From Cycas panzhihuaensis (taxonomy: Eukaryota > Cycadophyta), in contig CM041465.1 of NCBI GenBank assembly GCA_023213395.1, positions 20,708,001-20,772,000 of the forward strand: DNA of 64,000 nt, read 5' to 3'. The notes under the pieces were generated by a model. It was not told the origin of the DNA. It ran no database searches and worked only from the letters and a program-made list of their open reading frames with translations. This document shows, in pieces, positions 34,081 to 45,470 of this stretch. Each line of letters begins with the position of its first letter. The first letter of the stretch is position 1. Position numbers and translations under genes: made by a program.

Positions 34081-37000
34081 ATTTAACACCATTTAGGTTT
34101 TTTTATAAGTGAAAATGCATTCTAAAGTTAAGTCAAAATTTTATATACTTAACAAATGTAACATTTGATACCATATAAGGCCTTAAAGGCAATGTTTAAT
34201 CATTTAATTGTAGTATCTTACATGATGACTGAAGTTTGATATTATGTCACATAAGATTATTTAAAAAATAGTGCTAAAATAACTAAATTTAGTGATTTTT
34301 GGCACTTTATAGGATGTCATTAATGATGATATTGATTTAGCATGTAAGATCTTAGAGAAGGCACTACACATGTTGGCTAAGTGTTCAAAGCTAAAGATGT
34401 GTGATAAATTTAAAGAGTTTGACATCAGAGGAGTCCTTCATCAATAACAGTAGGTGATGATCAACCACGAGTAGTAACTATGAGAGATAAGTATCTTAGT
34501 TTAATCACTTTTTGGTGTGAGACTCATTCAAGTTACATGAGAATGTATATGTCTCTTTTAAAAATTTGCTATATATTATATATGCTATATTAAACATTAT
34601 TGGACTTACAGCCTCTAAGGGATTAATAAAATTCCCATGATTGTAGCCTTACTTAGTTGCTAAGATCCCTTATATGTTAGTGTCTTGATTTATAAGCCCA
34701 TAAAGGTATATTAAAGCCCAAAGAGGCTATTATAAGCATATAATGGCACGATGAAGCCCCATAGAGATATGGCGTAGCCTACAATAGCATGATTATAGCC
34801 CATTAGGGCATGATTTAGAGCCCATAGTGGAAAATTTAAATCCATAGTACCCATCACTATATTTCTAACTATTAGACATTGAAGAAAGATGGCTTATAGT
34901 CCCATTTAGTAAGAGGTAGGATATACTCTTTCTAATTACTCTTACATGATTTTAACACACTTGATAGGCCACATAAGATGACATGCTCTAAAAGTAGTGT
35001 TAATAAAGTAGTTGATTAAACTATGTAATCAAAGTGATTACTTATATAACTAGTGATCACAATGGCTAGTTACCCATAGGATCTAGTAGATGGAATCATA
35101 TTGATATGGACATCAACAATTTCATGAATATTTTATGCAAATTGAAGTAGTTACAGTAGTAAGAAAATGAAGTAATATAAATAACAAATATGAAAACTAA
35201 AAATTAAAAATTTAGAGGGATAAATATTGGGTTTAATATTTAGATTAATATTTAATTCATTAGTTATTACATAGATTCCCCTTTTATGCTCTTGTAACCT
35301 TCAAGATTCTTTTAATTATTATATTATACTCATCTTAATATATGTGCTAGGGATACCTTAGTTTGTGTGCTAAGCCACCAAGAGTATATCTTTGTTGATT
35401 TTGAGAGATCTCATACATATCTGAGTATCCTATATATGTATGCATATTTTGTATTATAATATAAGAAGTAGAGTTTATTTTCTTGGTCCAATCTTTGTGT
35501 CCTACACTTCTTCTCTCAAGATATAGTATCATTCAAATACCACATCTAACAGATATTACTTGATATACTTGTGTTATATTACATGATTTACATATATAAT
35601 CCTCATGATATTATTGATATACTTCTACTATTATCTTGTATTCTTTAGACTAGATGTGTCTTTAGCAAAGTTTGTTTATCAAAATCAAATGCAAAAGAGG
35701 ATAGAGGGTAATTAATCCAAAGAGGCAAAGCACTTATACTAACTCTTATGAAGGAATCTTTAATTACTTGTGTATGTGATTCTTAATAGGTGTAAGATGA
35801 TGTATAATCACAATTAATAAAATATATATAATAAGATAAATGTATACAAATAAAAGAAATAGGCCTATGAGTAGTAAATAAAGGACATCTTTTATTTACA
35901 TAAAATAACACACCATATGCATGTGAAAATGGAAATAGCCAAACAACACAAGTAATGAAGGAGATCTAAATTTAAAAATTACATTTATAACTATCTTATT
36001 TATAATGTCTTCTTGTTCTTCTTTCTATTTTTTTGAGTATATTTGATAACATGCAAGAAGATAACAATCAAACAATCATATAACCTTGATATTCTCACAA
36101 CAAAAGACTTATAATATCACACATGTAAGATATAAGAAAGTCTTTGTTCTTTCCCTTTAAGTGAAGTGAGTAGAACAAAGAATGAGAGAAGAACTATCAA
36201 AGAAACAAGTTCATAATAAGAAATGATTTCCTTTAATTTTCCTATGATTCTAACTTTACAACAATTTCAACTTTGAAAAGGGAGAGAAAAGTCCTAAAAC
36301 ATAAAAAAGATGTACATACCTGGAGAAAAGGAGTTTATAGTTGATTCAATTCCTCTTTTATTAAAGATTTCTCTTTTACATGTAAGGTATATTTGATTAG
36401 GGAGAAGTTTTAGAGTAAATATTTCCAAAAGAAAAACCGCTTGATAGGATTTTATTGTATGTAAGATAGGAATTAAGCTAAAATAATTTCCCACAATAAT
36501 ATAAAAGCTAAAATATTTGTATAGAAAAAGAGAAATAAAGGACAATAAAGATCTATAAATATAGATTAAGACTTTCCAATGAAGTTACATCAACTAAAAT
36601 GACATACACACACAATAATGATGCAAAAACTCTACTTTCAAAGAAACCCAAAAAGGGTTCTATGGATACATATATAAGTTTTTTTTCCCCCTTAAATTAA
36701 AAGATCTACTTGAGAAATATATGAAATCAATAAAGTGTGCCTGAGTATAGTATCCAAATTTTGCCTACATCTCATCATCTAACCCTTGAAATCATCAGAG
36801 TAGAAGGAAGATGATAAAGTATTTGAAAATCAAGAGAAATCCACAAGCTAATATAATAGAACTTGGAAGAAAATGACTCTAATTAAAGGGTGAGTCAAGG
36901 GACCTAATAATTGAGTAGAGATTAGGGTGAATGTAACTCTTTATTCTCCTTAGCAAGTCTAACTTAAACTCATAAGGATTGGTCCTCAGTCAAATCTCTA

Positions 37001-37090
37001 ATACTTAAGAGAAAAAGTCATGCATAAATTCATAGAAAAATGGATAAAAGAGAGTATAAAGCACTAATAATCACTAAAACCAAAATCTTT
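34081..37090. other. AT-rich intergenic or old-repeat stretch, no gene seen
   Basis: About 3 kb of AT-rich DNA, continuous with 26951-27883 across the LINE. Frames are short and unmatched. A loose repeat of the words AGCCCATA and TATAGCCCATTAGGGCATGA lies at 34690-34850. Near 35530 the string TCTCTCAAGATATAGTATC followed by ACATCTAACA looks like the end of an old LTR, but I see no primer site or partner. The right edge passes into element D near 37090. Confidence 0.5.
34690..34855 (+). repeat. Degenerate short repeat with AGCCCATA core
   Basis: Six to seven loose units (AAGCCCATAAAGG, AAGCCCAAAGAGG, AAGCCCCATAGAG, TAGCCCATTAGGG, GAGCCCATAGTGG) are spaced roughly 20-40 bases apart. It resembles the degenerate arrays in 19259-20230 in style but not in sequence. 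Confidence 0.55.
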
Positions 37091-37094
37091 ATAT

Positions 37095-38005
37095 CATGTA
37101 ATAAATAACATTTCCAGGCAAGCTGGTACTAGAGGCTAAGGAGGAGGTACTAGCAGCTGAGGGAGGTCTCACAGAGGAAGTGGTCATTTGAGTCAAGGAG
37201 CCGGCCATCCCAGGAGGTGAGAGACTACCATTTCCTAACATCTTTTGATCACTAGGCACTTAGATAGTTTATTTTGATTTATTTCTGAGGTTTTGATATA
37301 TGGATATATAGACTAGCATATGGTTTATAATTTGATAGAAGTAGTAGAGATGGCATGGTTGGTGGAGGTAGTAGTCTAGGAGATATTTCCCCAGATCTAT
37401 GTAGAGGGATAACCTCCCATCCTAGCTGGAGAGGAGCCTCGATTGGTAGGGGCACATACAGTAGCATTTGCCCCACTAATCAGAACTAGGGATATGTAGG
37501 TAGCAGAGTCCCATGAGTGCCAGGTAAGGGTAGGATAGCTACAGGGGGAGATGAATGGGATCCACACTAAGAGGGACTAGGAAGTCACAGAGAGGGACAC
37601 TTTACGAGGCTAGGTCTAGGCATTAGAGGCTTAAGGTAGAGGAGCAGTAGGTGATGGTGTAGAGAGCCGTATCAAGATGGATGTGCTAGAGGAGAGGCTC
37701 TGAGCAGTGGAGGGGGAGAGGGATTATATCTAAATGTGATATAATCAATTGGTGGAGCAGATGGTTATGAGGTCATTGCAGAGCATGATGTAGACTCACA
37801 TGATAATGATAACCCCAAGCAGGCCTCGAGATGAGGGGAGTAAGGTAGGGAGATCCCAACAGAAGTTGAAGAGCCTGGGAGGTATGTGGTCTCCTAGGGA
37901 GGGATCACACTGACTAGGAGATGATATCCCCTGAGAGCAGGGGTGTTGGAGGAGAAGGACATGGTTAGTTTTGATTGGGAAAGTAATGGACCTCCAGGGC
38001 ATTAC
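37095..38005 (+). pseudogene. Antisense ORF of element D (C-terminal part of PMD-type gene)
   Basis: The plus strand is antisense to element D. It reads EIFPQIYVEG, LVGAHTVAFAPLIRTRDM, MDVLEERL, ERDYI, YNQLVEQMVM, then RPRDEGSKVGRSQ and LGGMWSPREGSH. These blocks match, in order, the minus strand of C at 56000-55300 (EIFPQVYAEG, FAPLVRARDIW, RPRDEGSEVGSS, FGGMWAPGEGSH). Matching at protein level on the antisense strand in two diverged copies argues that it once coded. The character is coiled-coil-like with a basic tail. The PMD part expected upstream (lower coordinates) is absent; D ends there. Function unknown. Confidence 0.6.
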
Positions 38006-38735
38006 CATATGTTGCAACATAATTGTACACCTCCCTCCAAGGATTCTATCTTTGCTAGGATGATATACTATATTGTTTTGTATGATATGATTCATTATGC
38101 ATATAGATGAGGACCTATTGGCACCCCATTTGATCCTTGATGATGCTTTTATGATGGTTTTATGATGTTACATTTATTGTTTATTTATTTATATATTTAC
38201 ATATTTATGTGTATGTAGTCATGGGTGCACAAGTATACAAGGGGTTATATATCATGATGACTTTAGTTAATTGTTATATGGTTTTTGTTGGATCACTCAG
38301 GTGGTGCCCATGCTTCCTTTCATGCAGGACCATACTCATTACAGGTACATATGACCACCATGAATGTAAGTGGTAGATATGTATGAGGCTATGAGGTAGA
38401 GGGCCATGTGCATCTATCAAAGGAGTATAATGGGTATGCAAAGGAAGCAAAGGCAAAGAGAGAGTATAGGTACTCAAACATGCAATCCTAGTTAAGGTGC
38501 GTTTCTGACCTCGAGAGCAATGGAGATGTACACATCTAACTAGGAGGAAAGGTTTCTTGTAAGAGGGTAACAAAAGATGCCATAGGATGAACTTTAAAGA
38601 TAGTGAAGCCACCTTAAGCTACCACACCACTTATGGTTAGGAGGAATGGAGATGCACTTAGAGTGGTAGTTTAGGCTCATTTCAAAGTGAGGAAAGAGAG
38701 GTGGTGTGTTGAGTCTACGTAGGGGTAGGGACATG
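38006..38735 (-). other. Post-integrase segment of element D
   Basis: Homologous to 54700-55240 in C and 1-557 in A. It holds a hydrophobic minus-strand frame (38274-38612) whose PLIDAHGPLPHSL and IYHLHSWWSYV segments line up with CSSIDVYVPLSSNF and LYHLHSRWVCV in C. It may be a remnant of a small ORF or only conserved RNA sequence. Confidence 0.45.
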
Positions 38736-40110
38736 TCACATGTAGAATTTCTTTAGGAACCTACTATTGATGACTTTCTCAAATTCTAGACCCTCTAAGG
38801 TTATGATCTTGTAAGCATCGTTATCGAGGCTTTCAAGAATGACGAAGGGACTGACCCATTTAGGCCTAAATTTAGACAAGCGATCATGGAGATATTCCAA
38901 CTTAATGATGTGGTCCCTGGGATGCAAAGGATGGGGGAAAAGGCATTTATCGTAAATCTTTCATACCCTAGCTTTAGAGGTAAGATTTGTTTGGTATGTA
39001 GTTAAGCATTTCTCATCTAGGGCCTTGAGGTCCAGGAGTCGGGCTTAATGATATGACTCCTTGTCAACCAAACCTCGAAGGGAAACTCGCAAGGATGGGA
39101 TTTCAACTTCCAATGGGAGGATCGCCTCAGTTTCATATATAAGGAAGAATGGGGTCATCCCTATAGCTGTGCAGATAGAAGTGTCATATGCCCATAGGGT
39201 AGAAGGAAGTTGAAGACGCTAATCTTTTTGAGATTAGAATATGGTTTTCTTCAAGATATTTATAAGGGTTTTGTTAAAAGATTTTATTTGTCCATTGGCC
39301 TGGGGGTAATAGGGAGATGAAGTTTTGTGAGATATCTTAAATTTCTCATACAGTTCATCCATCTTCTTATTACAAAAGGGGATTTCATTGTCTGTGACCA
39401 AGATGTCAGGAACCCTAAATTGACAAATGATATTCTGGTAGATGAAGGTAGTTATCACCTTACTAGGAGTAAAGGATATAGGGATGACTTTAACCCATTT
39501 GGTAAAGTATTTTGTCACAGTTAAGATGAGATTGTACTATAATAAAGAGGGCAAGGTTATGGCCCCAATGAGATCTAATCCCTACTAGGAGAAAGGCCAT
39601 GGAGATATGATAGGGTTCAAGGCCTTGGAAGGTAAATAGATGGCATTGGTGTACTCTTGACACTGACAACATCGTAGGGCATAGGCATGGACGCCCTTAA
39701 AGAGGTACAACCAATAATAGCCCATGCGAAAGATCCTTTAGGCCATGGATTAGTCCCCAAAATGACCTCCACAAACACTGTTATATCACTCACGATGTAT
39801 TTGGCCTGCCTCGTTAGGACTAATGTAGCAAAGGAGGATCCCATTAAAGACCTCTTGTACAATACCCCTTCCATAAGGAAGTACTACCAAGCAGCAGCCT
39901 AAATACATGACCTAACCTTATCACTAGCACTGGGACGATACTATTGCTCAGTAAGGTATCGCATAATATCCCTATACAACTCACTGTTAGTGAATGGATA
40001 GGGAGACAAGCTCTAAATAGCAAGAATGGGTTCGTTTAGCAGGAAGCCGTCAATAGGAGTGTCAAAGGATTTTGGGATGGGGGTGTTGGTGTTGGTGAGT
40101 TATTTAGTAA
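38736..40110 (-). pseudogene. Integrase of element D
   Basis: The zinc-binding part near 39874-39600 is degraded. The core piece 39234-39518 (94 codons) has MTKYFTKWVKVIPI, FRVPDILVTDNEIPFC with the catalytic Asp intact, and SPYYPQANGQIK, where Lys replaces the catalytic Glu. The C-terminal piece 38736-38927 has DHIIKLEYLHDRLSKFRPKW, VSPFVILES (GPY/F block with Ser for Gly) and ends RFLKKFYM. It is inactive from the Glu change and frame breaks. Confidence 0.8.
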
Positions 40111-40660
40111 CCACCATCCCTTTCTTTGATTTCCTATTAACAATCTAGAGATCAAATTCCTAAAGAAGGACAACTCACTTGCTAGTCCTACCTATTAGAT
40201 TGGATTAGGTTAGTAAATACCTCAAAGGATCAGACTAAACAATCTCTTGAGTAGTGTTTCCAAGCAAGTAGTGCCTAAACTTCTTAGTAGTATGCACTAA
40301 GGAGAGGTATTCGTTTTCAGTATTGGAGTAATTAAGCTCAATAATAACTAGGGTACAACTGACAAAATAGATAACTTTCTCAATTCTTGAGTCATCCTCT
40401 TTGGGCAAACATGGCACCTAAGTATTCATCAGTAGCCAAAGTATAAAGGATGAGAGGCCTATTAAAGAGAGGGGCACCGAAGTTCGGGTAGAATCCAAGG
40501 CTCTCTTGAGCTCCTCGAAGGCTTCTTGGGCCTTCAAAGACCAAATAAATGGGGCCTCTTTCTTCAACAGGTTGGTGAGAGGCTTTGTGTTTATGGTGAA
40601 GTTTGCTAAGAAATACCTAAGAAAACCTAATCTGCCAAGGAACAACTTGAATTGTCATTG
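40111..40660 (-). pseudogene. Gypsy RNase H of element D
   Basis: 40418-40645 reads FLANFTINTKPLTNLLKKEA and WSLKAQEAFEELKRALDS. 40235-40417 reads VIYFVSCTLVIIELNYSNTE, then KEYLSLVH-type sequence and KKFRHYLLGNTTQEIV. It lies directly left of the copia-like insertion, whose TSD marks the break between RT and RNase H. Confidence 0.78.
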
Positions 40661-40665
40661 GGTCT
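40661..40665. repeat. TSD of the copia-like element, left
   Basis: GGTCT, repeated at 44549-44553. Confidence 0.85.
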
Positions 40666-40901
40666 TGTTGGAAAACATAACTTGCAATAAGATATTCCTA
40701 AATAGAATCAAACAGAATAAAAGCACCTCCACAGGATCGAACGATACCCTTAAGGTACCTCCATTATATTAACAAACCATCCTTACGATATGTATTACAT
40801 ATAATATACTATATGTGCATTTATAATATATGACATGATAGTAAGAGTGGGACCCACTTATATGTGGGATAAAACAAATGTGTATTATCACTATTCTAAC
40901 A
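40666..40901 (-). repeat. 3' LTR of the copia-like element
   Basis: Plus strand starts TGTTGGAAAACATAAC and ends ATTATCACTATTCTAACA. Same length as the partner at 44313-44548. Confidence 0.9.
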
Positions 40902-40913
40902 CTCCCACTTCAT
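40902..40913 (-). other. Polypurine tract of the copia-like element
   Basis: Minus strand ATGAAGTGGGAG directly before the 3' LTR, where plus-strand DNA synthesis would be primed. Confidence 0.7.
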
Positions 40914-41189
40914 GCACATTTAGGTCATTTATATTCGAAATGCCTTGTCCTTGAAAATGATGTCTTCAACTTGATCCTTCTCTTTAATCTTGTAGTGATG
41001 TCTTTGCTATAGAATGATATCTATATCTTGATTTTCATATTTAATTCTATATTGATACCTTTGTAGGATGATGTCCTCAGCTTGATTTCTATCTTCAATC
41101 CTGTAGTGATGATATTGATGTAGTAGCTCTAACAAGTGCAAATCATGATTCTTCATTATACCTAGTCTAGTCTTATTTTTATGTAGATC

Positions 41190-41985
41190 CTATAAGAAAC
41201 CATCTTCAAATACAACTCGATTATCATCATTATACTGTATAAATTCTTGATCACCATGTATAATAGTGATTTCTTCAACCTTTGGAGTAGAATCTTGATC
41301 AACGTACATTCTCTTTAAACTTGAATGAATGCTCAACATAGGAGCATCATTTAGACTTGAATCAATACAAGACTCATCTTTTATAGAACCATCGAATTCA
41401 TATTCAATTTCCCTTGAAATAATAGTGTCATCTAAATAAACCTTAATTGATTCATCACTCTCCACATCTTTAGTTGAAGTTATAGTCTCCTCAATACATT
41501 CAACCATCATTTCTTTATATTCAATAGAAATTTCATCAGTACTCATATATTCTTCATCTTGACATATTGTTTCATCATTGTCGATAATATTTTCTTCATC
41601 CGTTGTGCCTGTACCATAACCATCATTGAGCTTAATTGCCTTTTTAATCATTCATTGTATCTCTTTAGGAGTTTGTTCAAATACATCCCTTAAAAAATCC
41701 CAAGCTTCCTTAGTAGTTCTTGCACGTTGAATCTTAGGAATGACAAAATGGTATGTAGAAGGAATATTAGCCTTATTTAATGCAGTAAAAATCGTGATGA
41801 ATGCCATTCTATCTTTCTTCTCAAGTATTTACTTTTCTTCTTCATCCTTAGGGATATCATATCCATTAATAACAAGCTTCCAAAAACCTCTAGCTATGAA
41901 AAAATATCTCATTTGAGTCATCCAAAAAAATAGTCTTCTCCATTACACTTAGATATTGGAAGAAACAAATCCCTTAGGTAGTATT
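41190..41985 (-). pseudogene. gag-like gene of the copia-like element
   Basis: On the minus strand the first part (about 41985-41652) reads MRYFFIARGFWKLVINGYDI, ALNKANIPSTYHFVIPKIQ and AWDFLRDVFEQTPKEIQ, the pattern of plant copia gag (UBN2/DUF4219 type). An in-frame TGA is followed by an open 153-codon stretch (41190-41651). That stretch is remarkably acidic, rich in Asp, Glu, Ser and Thr (DEENIIDNDETICQDEEYM, ECIEETITSTKDVESDES). No zinc knuckle is visible in it. An acidic tail in place of a nucleic-acid-binding knuckle is odd. It may be a captured or frameshifted segment; I do not recognise it. Confidence 0.6.
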
Positions 41986-43583
41986 CATTTGTTTTAGGAA
42001 CATACATTAACCACATCATTTTTTTCCATGATTCTAAATGCCATTTCCTAACATCATGTCCCCTTTTTTAACAAACTCACTTATCATTGGTAACTTGCCT
42101 GTTAATCACTCTTAATAAAATTTCTTATGTCTTATATCTCTCACATCATTAATTTTATTATAACATCATTGCCTTATGTATCTCTCATATTGTCAAATAG
42201 CCACATACAACAAGTATCTGAAATACTTACTTCATGATCAAATTAATGCCTCACAACTTTTATAATGATCATACATGCCACATGTTGTCATTATATCATG
42301 AAGACATGTCACACTTCAATTGCCTAAAACACAAGTCAAGTCACTATACCTACAAATCAGGTAACTTCAATAAAAACTCATCCTGCTTTGCCCATTTAGT
42401 CAATTAAAACTACATCATCAAACATGCCTAATCTCATCCTTAAACATGCCCAACAAATGCCTATTCTTGTCCTATAACTCACATGTAACAAGGGTTAACA
42501 ATTGTCTTATTTAACCACATGACCTTTATCATTTACCATAACTTTGCTATATCACCACACAATGTCATTGCCACAAAGTACTTAATAATCACCATATCAT
42601 CATATAACAAACTCATTTATACATAAGCCATTTTACAATGCCAGTATTTTCTTATTCTCTATAGCTCTTCTAACATTGATAGCTTGCCCTTTAGCCACCT
42701 TGCCTTCTTATCAATAAGTGAATCACCCATTGTCATTGTGAACATGCCCAACATATACTCTCATAAATCACATGTAATAGGAGCATAATATTACTTCATA
42801 CCATCATCATTATATGACTCATTTGCCACCAATAAATCTATGCCACTTATACATAGAAAATTTAGAATATAGCCAGTGTATTACTCCTATAACTATGCAA
42901 CTCTTTTATGGTAATCAATGAGGGCTAAATCTGTACCTTCCATAGCTTCACTATGGTCTCTTAATCGGTTGGTATGACACAACAATAGTCTGCACAGGTC
43001 TTCACAATAGAGTGACGGTCTAATCCCTTCTGACACCAAATGTAACTAGTAAGTCAATGCTTGCCACTACAAGTTTCTCAAAATTCCAAAGCTACCTTGA
43101 GATCTGAGCCCTGATTAATAAGATTTACACTTTTATTAAATTAATTTCAGAGACTACAAACTAGATTGTAAGTGACAAACAAGCTAAAGCTACACACATC
43201 AATTTTTGTAGTCCCACACCTATTTCATAAAGGCAAATCAACGTGCCCTCAATGCTACTATCTAATTAATATTTGAAAACTCAATCTTAGATTTAATGAT
43301 TTTAAATGTCTAGTAATTAGATGGATTCTACACTCATATCATACAATGATCAAGTACATGCAGTTGATGAACATGACATGTAGATTACGCGATAGTACTT
43401 TGAGGCAAATACACATCTAGAGCAAAAATATATTATTATATATATTAACTTTAAAACTTTGATGGCTAAATAGTGTTCTCCACTGAAAACATGATTCTAT
43501 AGCTGATTACTCAATAGTATAAATATAACAAAGTTACTCCAATGTGCCAACATTAATCATGAAGTGAAGAAGATATAAAGTAT
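41986..43583 (-). other. Internal region of the copia-like element without recognised gene
   Basis: AT-rich with only short frames. Two loosely repeated passages (42445-42500 and 42735-42785) share ACATGCCCAAC and TCACATGTAA. Near 43030, CTTCTGACACCAAATGTAAC resembles a reversed primer site next to an LTR start and could mark another, unrecognised junction. It occupies the space where pol would sit. Confidence 0.4.
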
Positions 43584-43842
43584 ATAGGGCATGCCAGGGG
43601 TTTTGGTTTTATGGTGTTTGCAGACCCTACAGTGCTTGACAGGGTTCTCCAAGATAAACATACCATCGATAGTAGAACGGTGGAAGCAAAGAAAGTAGTA
43701 CCAAGAGAAGAGCAACAAAGCACTACCAGAATGAACAATTATAGGTGGAATATCATGGGAGACCAATGAGGAGAGATTCCAATATTATTTTAACAAGTAT
43801 GGTGAGGTTGTTCAGATAGACATAATGAAGGATCAAATTGAA
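43584..43842 (+). pseudogene. Captured hnRNP-like RRM, two halves in swapped order
   Basis: On the plus strand, antisense to gag, 43584-43725 reads HARGFGFMVFADPTVLDRVL, then QDKHTIDSRTVEAKKVVPRE. This is the RNP1 half of the first RRM of plant hnRNP/Musashi-type proteins. Ten bases later and in another frame, 43735-43842 reads IIGGISWETNEERFQYYF and NKYGEVVQIDIMKD, the RNP2 half that normally precedes it. The first piece starts almost exactly where the second stops. Host mRNA-binding function is known for the family; here it is a non-functional fragment inside a retroelement. No further exons were found. Confidence 0.75.
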
Positions 43843-44300
43843 ATACATTGCAATATTAAATTGCAGATGATACTATTATCACATAGTTGAGGCATAGAAA
43901 ACACAACCAACTAAATATTCAAATGCAAACTTACCAGCGATACAATATATTAACTGAGCAAAAAATAAGAATATTAATCTGAGTGAAAGATTAATATAAA
44001 ATATTAGTGGTGAAAGTATACACAAATATGCAATTGGCATCAACTAGAGAATTAAATAAATATGTAACTATTTCTCCTTCTCCATGGCGATCAACTACGA
44101 CATATTTCTCTTTAGATATATCAACTCTTATATTTCATGAACCACCATGAGAAGTAGGTAATAAAGGCCACAATCATTTCCAAGAATAGGGTTTTCATCT
44201 CAATACAACCACGAACCATCAAACGAAGTCATGGGAATAAACACACGATCATAACTTGCTCAACCTGGCTTCACCTCACTCCTGATACCACTTCACCTTA
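43843..44300. other. Leader region of the copia-like element
   Basis: Between the RRM fragment and the primer site. Short frames only. A second primer-like string, CTCCTGATACCA, lies at 44279-44290, just before the true site. Confidence 0.4.
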
Positions 44301-44312
44301 GCTCTGATACCA
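44301..44312 (-). other. Primer-binding site of the copia-like element
   Basis: Minus strand TGGTATCAGAGC directly adjoining the 5' LTR (44313), matching the plant initiator tRNA-Met 3' end. Confidence 0.88.
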
Positions 44313-44548
44313 TGTTGGAAAACATAACCTGTAATAAGATATTCACAAACATAACCAAATAGAACAAAAGAACCTCTATAGGATCAAACGATACCCTTAA
44401 GGTACCTCCATTATATTAACAAATCATGCTTATAACATATATTACATACGATACACTATGTGTGTATTTATAATATATGACATGATAATGAGAGTGAGAC
44501 CAACTTGCATGTGGGACAAAGCAAATGTGAATTATCACTATTCTAATA
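44313..44548 (-). repeat. 5' LTR of the copia-like element
   Basis: Plus strand starts TGTTGGAAAACATAACC and ends CTATTCTAATA (final CA mutated to TA). Partner of 40666-40901. Confidence 0.9.
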
Positions 44549-44553
44549 GGTCT
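44549..44553. repeat. TSD of the copia-like element, right
   Basis: GGTCT, matching 40661-40665. Joining the two flanks at one copy of this word restores continuous RT-to-RNase H sequence of element D. Confidence 0.85.
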
Positions 44554-45470
44554 TGGGAAGTAGAATATCAAGGATGGCCTTGACTTTGTCAGGGTCAATT
44601 TGGATTCCTTGTTTCAAAATAAGGAAACTAAGGAGTTTTCCAGTTTTCATGGAAAACACATATTTAAGAGGGTTTAGGCTTATACGGTATTTACGATATT
44701 AGGTGAAGATGGTTCGTAAATCACTAGGATGGTGGGCCCTAATGCGTGAGAGGCCCATCATATCATCCATGAAAACCTCAAGGGTTTTGTCGATGAGGTT
44801 GTGAAAGACAAATTGCATCACCCTTTGATAGGTAGCACCTACATTATTGAGCCCGAAGGGCATCACTTTGTTAGTGAAGGTGACCCAAGGAGTAGTGAAG
44901 GCCATTTTATAATGGTCTTCAAGGGAGATTTGGATTTGGTTATATCCAGAGAAGCCATCCATAAGGGACATGACTTTAAATCTAGTAGTTTGATCAATAA
45001 TTTGATTAATGAAGGGGAGCAAAAAATTATCTTTTGGACATGTGTTGTTAATGTCATGAAAGTCAACGCATATCCTAATCATCACATTCTTCTTAACAAT
45101 AAGGACGATGTTAGAAACCCTCTTGGGGTAGTTGACGGAGGTGATTAACCCTACATCTAGGAGTTTCTTAACTTCTATCTTCATGGTAGCTAAAATTTTT
45201 GGGTGAAGAGGGTGTTGTTTTTGTTGCACAGGGCGAGCACTTGGAATGCTAATGAGGTTGTGGGTGACAATAGAAGGGCCTATCCCCTTCATGTCAAAGT
45301 AGTCCCATGCAAAAACATCACAGAATTCTAGGAAAAGAAGGGTATATTCCTTCATTTTGTTAAGAAAGTACTCCACTCCCACTTTAATGACCTTATTAGG
45401 AGTAAGAACGATGTCCTTCGTTGTTCCCATACACATGGCATTCCCTTCCTCGAAGTGAAGGGGGGGTTGA
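44554..45470 (-). pseudogene. Reverse transcriptase of element D
   Basis: This is the best preserved RT of the family here: 245 open codons at 44699-45436. Blocks in order are MCMGTTKDIVLTPNKVI, FAWDYFDMKGIGPSI, KKLLDVGLITSVNYPKRVSN, RICVDFHDINNTCPKDNF, SLMDGFSGYNQIQ with a catalytic Asp, TNKVMPFGLNNVGATYQRVM, and VFMDDMMGLS, the YxDD-type site with Phe for Tyr. After a frame break it continues to PDKVKAILDILLPKT at the copia insertion point. Variants such as NNVGATYQ for the usual NAGATYQ suggest some decay. Confidence 0.85.

Larger units (their letters stand above)
40666..44548 (-). mobile_element. Copia-like LTR retrotransposon, non-autonomous (3883 bp)
   Basis: Flanked by GGTCT TSDs, with 236-bp LTRs (40666-40901 and 44313-44548), both TG to CA/TA. 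A tRNA-Met type primer site abuts the right LTR and a purine tract abuts the left LTR, so transcription runs on the minus strand. Inside I find a gag-like gene and fragments of a host RRM gene, but no protease, integrase, RT or RNase H. It therefore needs enzymes from another element. By hand count about 34 of 236 LTR positions differ, so it is old. Copia assignment rests on the gag type and primer site. Confidence 0.88.

Noticed and set aside
43553-43766. Minus-strand frames with HCRVCKHHK resembling an integrase zinc motif
   Set aside because: The plus strand gives a far better and longer match to an RRM; the Cys/His pattern is incidental.
44801-45148. 115-codon plus-strand open frame
   Set aside because: Opposite strand of the well-preserved RT of element D.
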